NCBI GenBank assembly: GCA_026988195.1
Contig: JALSLS010000356.1
Coordinates: 1-10,679 of the forward strand
Source: Methylomonas sp.
GTDB lineage: Bacteria; Pseudomonadota; Gammaproteobacteria; Methylococcales; Methylomonadaceae
Reading direction: 5' to 3'
DNA length: 10,679 nucleotides
Below, in pieces: positions 6,053 to 10,679 of this stretch. Position 1 is the stretch's first letter; each line of letters begins with the position of its first letter. The translations under genes were made by a program, and so were the position numbers. The notes beneath the pieces were generated by a model, which saw nothing but the letters and a program-made list of their open reading frames with translations, had not been told where the DNA came from and searched no databases.

Positions 6053-6799
6053 ATGTCATTTATGTTTACAGTAAGCCCAGATTTTACTCCAGACCATTTG
6101 TCTGGGTGGTATATTTTTAATACATGGATGCAAAAGCAGACAGGGGTTGGTATTCATTTAGAAATGTATAATGATTTTAAAACTCAAAGGGAGGCTATTA
6201 AAAATGATCAAATTGATTTGATCTATGCCAACCCTTTTGATGCGGCAATGCTGGTAAGAGAAAAAGGTTTTCAGCCGCTTGTTAAAGCGGCAGGTGAATC
6301 TGATGAATCTATTATTGCCGTTAATGCAGAAAACACAGTTGAAGATATTGCGCATTTGGTTGAAGGTATAAAAGTAGCATTTACTGATGACCCCGATGTA
6401 CATTTAATGGGAATGATTATGTTAGAACCTGCAGATCTGGATGCAACTAACATTATTGAAGTGCCATCAGATACTTATGTTTTAGTTGCAAAGCATTTGT
6501 TAAGAGGGGAGGCTGATGTGGGGATTTTTTTGGCAGAGGCCTATGATGACCTTTCTTCAATGATCAAGAAGCAGCTTAGAGTGTTGGTTAGAAGTCAGAT
6601 TAGTGTTATTCATCATTCATTAATGATTGGTCCAAAGTTATTAGACAAAAAAGAACAATTTCAAAGTGCATTAGTAGCAATGAATTCTGATGAAAAAGGT
6701 GCAGGCGTTCTTAAAAGTTTAAACTTTAATGCGTGGGAAAAAGTTGAAAATGATGAAATGGAGTTTATGATTGACTTGATGGATACTTTATCGATGTAA
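6053..6799 (+). CDS. PhnD-type periplasmic-binding-protein fold lacking a signal peptide
   Basis: This 248-residue protein has the layout of the phosphate/phosphonate (PhnD-like) substrate-binding family: an opening strand FTVSPDFTPD, GWYIFNTWMQKQTGVGI in the first helix, QREAIKNDQIDLIYANPFDAAM (the usual QxxLxxGxxDLxxxxP pattern), a central VEGIKVAFTDDPD domain crossing and LLRGEADVGIFLAEAYDD in the second lobe. Unlike transporter-associated members it begins directly at the first strand and has no signal peptide or lipobox, so it should be cytoplasmic. No ABC permease or ATPase gene is nearby. GGAG lies six bases before the ATG, and the gene starts 13 bases after the PAS gene. The likely role is sensing a small cytosolic ligand for the GTPase module; the ligand is unknown. 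Confidence 0.82.
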   Translation: MSFMFTVSPDFTPDHLSGWYIFNTWMQKQTGVGIHLEMYNDFKTQREAIKNDQIDLIYANPFDAAMLVREKGFQPLVKAAGESDESIIAVNAENTVEDIAHLVEGIKVAFTDDPDVHLMGMIMLEPADLDATNIIEVPSDTYVLVAKHLLRGEADVGIFLAEAYDDLSSMIKKQLRVLVRSQISVIHHSLMIGPKLLDKKEQFQSALVAMNSDEKGAGVLKSLNFNAWEKVENDEMEFMIDLMDTLSM

Positions 6800-6847
6800 A
6801 TTAAACCCGTAACACGCGACACCCTGTATTCAGTGGCATAGAAACCA

Positions 6848-6913
6848 CTCGCTCTCGTCGCTTTTTTCGTTCCTCATGCTCCGTTTGTGTTGCTAGAGCG
6901 AGGAGTGATGAGG
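6848..6913 (+). repeat. Palindromic intergenic unit after the GTPase operon
   Basis: Two overlapping inverted repeats, CTCGCTCT/AGAGCGAG (8 of 8) and CCTCAT/ATGAGG (6 of 6), could form mutually exclusive stems. An 11-base word in it, TTCGTTCCTCA (6866-6876), recurs at 10347-10357 inside another palindromic unit, so this may be a decayed copy of a dispersed repeat. Confidence 0.4.
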
Positions 6914-6918
6914 GTTAT

Positions 6919-6950
6919 TGCGAGTTGCCATCGCTATTTTTTTATTTTTC
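6919..6950 (+). terminator. Probable rho-independent terminator of the GTPase operon
   Basis: A short stem GCGA (6920-6923) and TCGC (6931-6934) encloses a seven-base loop and is followed by TATTTTTTTATTTTT. The stem is short, but the T-run is strong and the position 120 bases after the last operon gene is sensible. The larger hairpins just upstream may contribute. Confidence 0.5.
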
Positions 6951-7008
6951 CTAAATTTAAAAACTAGAGCATTGAGTATTAGTATCACAGACTCCCTTTT
7001 TATAATAC

Positions 7009-7036
7009 TTGATTTATCTAGCTAACCCTATATAAT
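7009..7036 (+). promoter_or_regulatory. btuB: Sigma-70-like promoter of the B12 uptake unit
   Basis: TTGATT at 7009-7014 and a perfect TATAAT at 7031-7036 are 16 bases apart. A start near 7043 would put the riboswitch right at the 5' end of the transcript, as expected for this class of leader. Confidence 0.6.
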
Positions 7037-7051
7037 CCGTCTCCTTACTTT

Positions 7052-7240
7052 TTGGTGCCTTTAAACAATTAATTATTTAAAGGTTAAAAGGGAAGTCGGT
7101 GCGTTTCTGTAAAGAAACAATTCCAACGCTGCCCCCGCAACGGTAGATAAGTTTAAGATATATCAATTACCACTGTATCAATGATATGGGAAGGTGATGT
7201 ATTAGATTATTTCAACTTATAAGCCCGGAAACCTGCCCGA
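7052..7240 (+). ncRNA. Cobalamin (B12) riboswitch aptamer
   Basis: The leader carries the hallmark words of the cobalamin riboswitch in order: GGTGCC near the 5' end, AAGGGAAGTCGGTG (7088-7101), GCCCCCGCAACGGT (7131-7144) and the B12-box AAGCCCGGAAACCTGCC (7221-7237). It binds adenosyl- or other cobalamin and lowers expression of the gene downstream when vitamin B12 is plentiful. It stands upstream of a BtuB receptor gene, the expected target. The region between 7145 and 7220 holds the variable arm. The boundaries are approximate. Confidence 0.95.
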
Positions 7241-7312
7241 AAGTTTTATTCGGCGTAGCGGAGGGCTACTTACGGAATAGGAAGGCTTTATGCGCTGTTC
7301 TATTTTGTTTCC

Positions 7313-7362
7313 TGTCCTCACCTGCAAATTTAACCTTGTTTGCACGGGTGGTGCATAGGACA
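7313..7362 (+). promoter_or_regulatory. Shine-Dalgarno-sequestering hairpin, riboswitch expression platform
   Basis: TGTCCT-CACC-TGCAAA (7313-7328) can pair with TTTGCA (7339-7344), GGTG (7347-7350) and AGGACA (7357-7362), leaving bulges of two and six bases and a ten-base loop. The last segment contains the AGGA ribosome site of btuB, so the stem would hide it. This indicates translational rather than transcriptional control. The competing helix formed in the absence of B12 is not obvious to me. Confidence 0.65.
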
Positions 7363-7364
7363 TT

Positions 7365-9206
7365 ATGAAACATTTATTTATATCCCCCCCTTTATCTCTT
7401 TTTTTCCTTACTACTCTCGGATTTTCTGCTCAGGCTGAAGAATCTATAGACCTTCCTAATATGGTTGTTACGGCCACTCGAACGGATCAAAGCATAGATC
7501 GTTTATCAGTTGCGAGTACTGTTTTTACCCGGCAAGATATTGAGCGCCTACAGGTGCAAAATGTACCGGATTTACTCAAACAAGCGACCGGAGTCGATGT
7601 TTCCGAAAGTGGTGGAGCAGGAAAAGCATCCAGTGTTTTTATTAGAGGAACAAGTAGCAAGCATGTTTTAGTGCTGATTGATGGTGTCCGTATCGGCTCT
7701 GCTACTTTAGGTTTGTCGCCACTCTCATCATTACCTATAGACCAAATAGAGCGTGTTGAAATTGTTAGAGGCTCACAGTCTAGTCTATACGGTTCTGAAG
7801 CCATTGGCGGGGTGATTCAGATTTTTACTAGAAAAGGCTCGCAGAAGGAAGATAACAAGCCTACGGTGTCCCTCGATTTGGGCGGCGGTTCATATGATAC
7901 AGCTAAAGTCAGTGGCAATGTCAGTGGAAACTTTAAAAATGCTTGGTATGCTTTTGGGGCTTCTCATATAACTACAGAAGGTTTTAATGCAACCTCTGCC
8001 GAATCGAATGATCATGATAGAGATGGTTATGAAAATACCAGTTTTAACGCAAGGGCTGGTTATAAGTTTGATAATAGTCTCAGTCTAGAGGTTTTTGCTC
8101 TAAAGTCACAAGGCGAAAATCAATTTGATGACCAGTTTGGAAACCTTTCTGCAAATGATTCTAATGATTTTGTAATTCAAAACTTAGGTTCTTCTGCTAG
8201 TTTTCAAGTTAATCAGGATTGGCTAGCGAGTTTATCCATTGGTGAATCGAGAGATGAATCAAGAAATCATGACAACACGTTTTTCAATACTCGGCGTAGA
8301 ACAGTAAGGTTAATTAATAATTTTACTTTGGATAACAACCATAAAGTGGTTATAGGTTCAGATTTTAGACATGACCAAGTTGAAAGTCATCAATCCTATA
8401 ATGAAAATACTCGCTACAATATTGGCGGTTTTGCTGAGTATTATGGTAATTGGTTCAACGCAATTGATTTTAATGCCTCAGTCAGAGGTGATGAGGATGA
8501 ACAATTTGGCTCACATGTGACTGGTGGCGTGGGTTTTCGGGTAGACTTGTTCAATAGTGGTCTAGATTTTATTGGTAACTTTAGTACCGGTTATAAAGCA
8601 CCTACTTTTAATGATTTATACTGGCCTGGAGCAGGAAATTCTAGCTTGAAACCAGAAGAATCTACTACATTTGAAGTCGGTTTGGAAGGTCGATATCAAT
8701 GGGGACAATTCAGCCTTAGAGCTTTCCATACTAATATTGATAATCTAATTGACTGGGCACCTACTGGGAAATTCTCAGGCGGGTTTGAAATATGGGAACC
8801 TACTAACATCAATAGTGCACAAATTGATGGTATTGAAGGTGAAATTTCAACACAACTTTATGACTGGAATATCGCTTTAAATGGTAGTGCTCTAAGCCCA
8901 AGGGATCGTAAAACTAATCAACGTTTATCTAATCGCTCTCAATTGCTGCTAAGTTTAGATCTTTCCAGAGAATTTTTTGACAGTCTAACGATTGGTTCTG
9001 CACTTAACGTATCGGGCGATCGTTTAAGTGGCACGACCAAATTACATGGTGCTATCGTTTGGGATATTCGAACGGCTTATCAAATCAACCCTAACTGGAC
9101 TATCAAGGGTAAGCTTAACAATTTGTTAAATGACCAGTATCAAACGAATAAAGGCTACAATACCGCAGATAGAAACTTCTTTTTTTCTATCAATTATATC
9201 TATTGA
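7365..9206 (+). CDS. btuB: Vitamin B12 outer-membrane receptor BtuB, TonB-dependent
   Basis: This 613-residue TonB-dependent transporter carries cobalamin across the outer membrane using energy from TonB. A signal peptide ends near Ala24 (GFSAQA). The TonB box follows directly (MVVTATR, residues 33-39). The plug domain, about residues 45-155, contains the typical DLLKQATGVDV, SVFIRGTSSKHVLVLIDGVR and VEIVRGSQSSLYGSEAIGG segments. The remainder forms a 22-strand barrel with the conserved STGYKAPTFNDLYWPG region and ends in an aromatic residue (INYIY) as outer-membrane proteins do. The length matches E. coli BtuB (614 residues including the signal). The riboswitch upstream supports cobalamin as the substrate. 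AGGA lies four bases before the ATG. A 164-bp palindrome starts ten bases after the stop. Confidence 0.95.
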   Translation: MKHLFISPPLSLFFLTTLGFSAQAEESIDLPNMVVTATRTDQSIDRLSVASTVFTRQDIERLQVQNVPDLLKQATGVDVSESGGAGKASSVFIRGTSSKHVLVLIDGVRIGSATLGLSPLSSLPIDQIERVEIVRGSQSSLYGSEAIGGVIQIFTRKGSQKEDNKPTVSLDLGGGSYDTAKVSGNVSGNFKNAWYAFGASHITTEGFNATSAESNDHDRDGYENTSFNARAGYKFDNSLSLEVFALKSQGENQFDDQFGNLSANDSNDFVIQNLGSSASFQVNQDWLASLSIGESRDESRNHDNTFFNTRRRTVRLINNFTLDNNHKVVIGSDFRHDQVESHQSYNENTRYNIGGFAEYYGNWFNAIDFNASVRGDEDEQFGSHVTGGVGFRVDLFNSGLDFIGNFSTGYKAPTFNDLYWPGAGNSSLKPEESTTFEVGLEGRYQWGQFSLRAFHTNIDNLIDWAPTGKFSGGFEIWEPTNINSAQIDGIEGEISTQLYDWNIALNGSALSPRDRKTNQRLSNRSQLLLSLDLSREFFDSLTIGSALNVSGDRLSGTTKLHGAIVWDIRTAYQINPNWTIKGKLNNLLNDQYQTNKGYNTADRNFFFSINYIY

Positions 9207-9215
9207 TAGAATGCT

Positions 9216-9379
9216 TATACTTCGTGCGGTCACGGATGCGGAATTTATAAGCTGCTGATTTTTGTCGATAGCAAGGCGCTGAAACAGGCGCATAGTAAGC
9301 TACGCAACTGTTTCAGCAACGCAGCTATTGGCAAAAACTCAGCGGTTAGAAAACCGCAGTCGTGACCGCGCGAAGTATA
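9216..9379 (+). repeat. 164-bp near-perfect palindromic element between btuB and btuN-like gene
   Basis: Nearly the whole btuB-downstream spacer is one imperfect palindrome. The outer arms TATACTTCG...GCGGTCACG (from 9216) and CGTGACCGCGCGAAGTATA (to 9379) pair with few mismatches. Inner arms GCTGATTTTTGTCGATAGC (9254-9272) and GCTATTGGCAAAAACTCAGC (9323-9342) pair with small bulges, and GCTGAAACAG/CTGTTTCAGC pair perfectly around a loop with GGCGCATAGTAAGCTACG. This is the form of a MITE or large palindromic intergenic repeat. No transposase is present. As RNA it would be a strong hairpin followed by TTTTT, so it may reduce read-through or protect the btuB message. Confidence 0.8.
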
Positions 9380-9424
9380 TTTTTGCGGCAATATGAAAAA
9401 ACACATCAATAAAAAGGAAAAACC

Positions 9425-9994
9425 ATGAATATGAGTTTAAAACAAATTAGAACGCCAGTTGCTTTGATAGGATTAATGCTGGCTACTCGATTTCATCATT
9501 TTGGAGGGATGATTTCATTACCTGATGCATCATTAGCTGCATTCTTCTTTGCAGGGTTCTGGGTAAGTGGCTGGCGTTTTTTTGCGATTTTGTTAGTCGA
9601 AGCAGCTTTGATAGACTATGTTGCGATTAAGGAGTTTAATGTGAGTGATTATTGCATTTCTCCAGCCTATGCATTCTTAATTCCAACTTATGCCTGTTTA
9701 TGGTTTGCGGGTCGTTATTGTGCAAATAGAGTCTTGAAACCATCTGAATTAATACAACAGTTTGCCGTTTTAGCCATTGCAACATCAACAGCATTTGTCA
9801 TTTCAAATGGTAGCTTTTATTTTTTATCAGATAAATTTCCTGATATAAACTGGCTTGAATATAGTGATCGGGTGGCTTTATATTATCCACCATACCTAGC
9901 ATATACTTTAATGTATGTTACCGTAATTTATGTATTTGTTAAAACATCGAAATCAATGTTATCTAATTCGGTAAGTACGGCTACTAGTCAATAA
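9425..9994 (+). CDS. btuN: BtuN-like membrane protein of B12 uptake
   Basis: This 189-residue integral membrane protein has about five hydrophobic segments, near residues 12-20, 36-50, 55-70, 80-95, 108-130 and 150-172; the first is weak. The motifs ATRFHHFGGMISLPDASLAAFF, WRFFAILLVEAALIDY and the DYCISPAYAFLIPTYACLW region match my memory of the family annotated as an optional hypothetical component of the B12 transporter, BtuN. It follows the riboswitch-controlled btuB, which supports a role in cobalamin passage or in the inner-membrane step. The mechanism is unknown to me. AAGGA lies seven bases upstream of the ATG. It is 218 bases from btuB, most of it palindrome, so it may be cotranscribed at a reduced level. 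The C-terminal tail is short and polar. Confidence 0.75.
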   Translation: MNMSLKQIRTPVALIGLMLATRFHHFGGMISLPDASLAAFFFAGFWVSGWRFFAILLVEAALIDYVAIKEFNVSDYCISPAYAFLIPTYACLWFAGRYCANRVLKPSELIQQFAVLAIATSTAFVISNGSFYFLSDKFPDINWLEYSDRVALYYPPYLAYTLMYVTVIYVFVKTSKSMLSNSVSTATSQ

Positions 9995-10002
9995 AAATAG
10001 CA

Positions 10003-10017
10003 ATCCCACTTAGGGAT
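10003..10017. terminator. btuN: Small stem after the BtuN-like gene, weak terminator candidate
   Basis: ATCCC-ACTTA-GGGAT forms a five-pair stem nine bases after the stop. An A-rich rather than T-rich tail follows, so rho-independent termination is uncertain. Confidence 0.25.
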
Positions 10018-10073
10018 ATGGAAAAATAACATCTTGCTGGCACTAAAAGCATAATAATCGTTAAAGTTCTTCT

Positions 10074-10182
10074 AGTCGTCAGTTGTATAGCAACCGCTAC
10101 AAAGCACATGGATGTGCAGGTGTCGCTTAAAGCAGGAGCTGGTTGCGATCGTAGCTAACTATGCGCCTATTGATACACGACT
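10074..10182. repeat. Palindromic repeat unit sharing an 18-base word with the 164-bp element
   Basis: The ends AGTCGT (10074-10079) and ACGACT (10177-10182) are inverted. Inside are a perfect small stem GCACAT-GG-ATGTGC (10104-10117) and the pair GCAACC/GGTTGC. The word CGTAGCTAACTATGCGCC (10150-10167) is the reverse complement, at 17 of 18 positions, of the loop word at 9287-9304. This points to two members of one dispersed repeat family or a shared module. Confidence 0.5.
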
Positions 10183-10254
10183 GAATACAAATAAAAATTC
10201 TGCCCAATATTGGATGATTATTTGTTTCCAGCTCCCTTAGTTGAAACACTCAAA

Positions 10255-10273
10255 ACAGGGGAGAAACCCCTGT
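10255..10273. terminator. Strong 7-bp hairpin, possible bidirectional terminator
   Basis: ACAGGGG-AGAAA-CCCCTGT is a perfect seven-pair, GC-rich stem with a five-base loop. It lies between convergent genes. No T-run follows on either strand (four As precede the stem, giving TTTT on the minus strand), so it would fit minus-strand termination somewhat better. Confidence 0.4.
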
Positions 10274-10306
10274 CTCGCTCATTCACTGCCATTAAGTTAA
10301 GCTTCA

Positions 10307-10366
10307 AGGGTGGGCAAAGGAGGCGCATCGATGGCTATTGATGCGCTTCGTTCCTCAGCACACCCT
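10307..10366. repeat. 60-bp GGGTGGGC-type palindromic element
   Basis: AGGGTG (10307-10312) and CACCCT (10361-10366) form the outer arms. GCGCATCGAT (10323-10332) and ATTGATGCGC (10337-10346) form a ten-pair inner stem with one G-U around the loop GGCT. The GGGTGGGC...CACCC pattern with a GCGCATC stem resembles dispersed palindromic repeats in proteobacterial and cyanobacterial intergenic DNA. Confidence 0.65.
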
Positions 10367-10476
10367 ATGAGTTCTACTTATTTTGTAGCTAATAATCAGC
10401 TAAACTAGTGGTCACACTATCGTTTTACCCGGCCTACCTATTCTTGACTTAATGACATAAAGTTTCTTAATTTAAT

Positions 10477-10503
10477 CTTGGTTTCTTAGTCAGTTAAGCC
10501 AAG
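10477..10503 (-). terminator. Hairpin just past the stop of the right-edge gene
   Basis: CTTGGTTT and AAGCCAAG pair with one mismatch around an eleven-base loop, four bases beyond the minus-strand stop. The tail read on the minus strand is AT-rich without a clean T-run. Confidence 0.3.
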
Positions 10504-10506
10504 TGT

Positions 10507-10679
10507 TTAGCTATCCGTATTCTCAAAAACAACAATAGACTTTTCTTTAACTAGGAAGGTTTTTTCTAACATTGGTTTTTGATTAGGCCTGTTAATAATA
10601 TCTTTTGGCGAAGCCTGGGATGTATTAACCGATAAGCACCAGGTTTTTCCTGTAATTTCAGGTAATTCACAACTTGTAT
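10507..10679 (-). CDS. C-terminal part of an unrecognised minus-strand gene
   Basis: Only the last 56 codons and the TAA stop are visible; the gene enters from the right edge. The visible sequence includes CELPEITGKTWCLSVNTSQ and ends in EKSIVVFENTDS, with two cysteines twelve codons apart and several Lys/Glu pairs. I do not recognise it. A second minus-strand frame is open over part of the same stretch but stops after 37 codons. I prefer the longer frame, which is also followed directly by a hairpin. A chance open frame remains possible because no start is visible. Confidence 0.45.
   Translation of the reverse strand, partial: TSCELPEITGKTWCLSVNTSQASPKDIINRPNQKPMLEKTFLVKEKSIVVFENTDS

Larger units (their letters stand above)
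6800..7051 (+). other. Intergenic region between GTPase operon and B12 unit
   Basis: About 250 bases lie between the operon end and the riboswitch. The first 135 bases are richer in G and C and full of inverted repeats: AGTGG/CCACT at 6832-6849, CTCGCTCT/AGAGCGAG at 6848-6902 and CCTCAT/ATGAGG at 6872-6913. A short terminator-like stem with a T-run follows. The rest is AT-rich and carries the promoter for the B12 unit. I see no gene. Confidence 0.6.
9995..10506. other. Non-coding convergent spacer rich in palindromic repeats
   Basis: About 510 bases hold no gene that I can support. They contain a small stem ATCCC/GGGAT (10003-10017), a repeat-like unit at 10074-10182, a strong hairpin at 10255-10273, a palindromic element at 10307-10366 and a stem CTTGG/CCAAG at 10477-10503. 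Such clustering is typical of a space between convergent genes. Confidence 0.6.

Noticed and set aside
10444..10472. TTGACT followed 17 bases later by TTAATT as a plus-strand promoter
   Set aside because: The -10 match is only three of six and no plus-strand gene follows within the window.

Overview
The window looks like AT-rich chromosomal DNA of a gammaproteobacterium, probably aquatic. This rests on a cobalamin-riboswitch/BtuB/BtuN-like locus, a FimV-like TPR protein, an Aer-type PAS protein, a predicted GTPase of the COG2229 type, and several palindromic intergenic repeats. The sequence alone does not fix a genus. No rRNA, tRNA, CRISPR array or transposase was seen.

Region 1 (1-1605, minus strand) holds two secretion-related genes joined by a 4-base ATGA overlap. 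The upstream gene encodes a membrane-anchored or secreted protein whose beta-rich part resembles a metalloprotease pro-domain. The downstream gene encodes a metzincin zinc protease with HELGHNLGLGH and a Met-turn, followed by an Ig/cadherin-like domain cut by the window edge. Region 1606-1906 is an AT-rich divergent spacer with a plausible promoter for the minus-strand pair.

Region 2 (1907-6799, plus strand) is a compact seven-gene operon and the most interesting part. In order it encodes a FimV-like TPR protein, a pseudo-receiver protein with a conserved C-terminal domain, a small Ras-like GTPase with altered G3 and G4 motifs, a winged-helix-like plus Roadblock/LC7 protein, a minimal Roadblock/LC7 protein, a stand-alone Aer-type PAS protein with the FAD-contact residues, and a PhnD-type binding-protein fold without a signal peptide. 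GTPase plus roadblock proteins recall the MglA/MglB polarity switch. FimV is a polar hub for type IV pili and chemotaxis-like signalling. The inference is a cytoplasmic redox- and ligand-responsive GTPase switch, possibly acting at the cell pole. The only large internal gap (5004-5168) contains an overlooked 59-codon frame and a weak promoter candidate.

Region 3 (6800-9994, plus strand) is a vitamin B12 uptake unit. After a hairpin and T-run that probably end the operon come a sigma-70-like promoter, a cobalamin riboswitch with a Shine-Dalgarno-masking hairpin, btuB for the outer-membrane receptor, a 164-bp near-perfect palindrome, and a polytopic membrane protein recognised as BtuN-like.

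Region 4 (9995-10679) is non-coding for about 510 bases and rich in palindromic repeat units. It ends with the C-terminal 56 codons of an unrecognised minus-strand gene that runs off the right edge.
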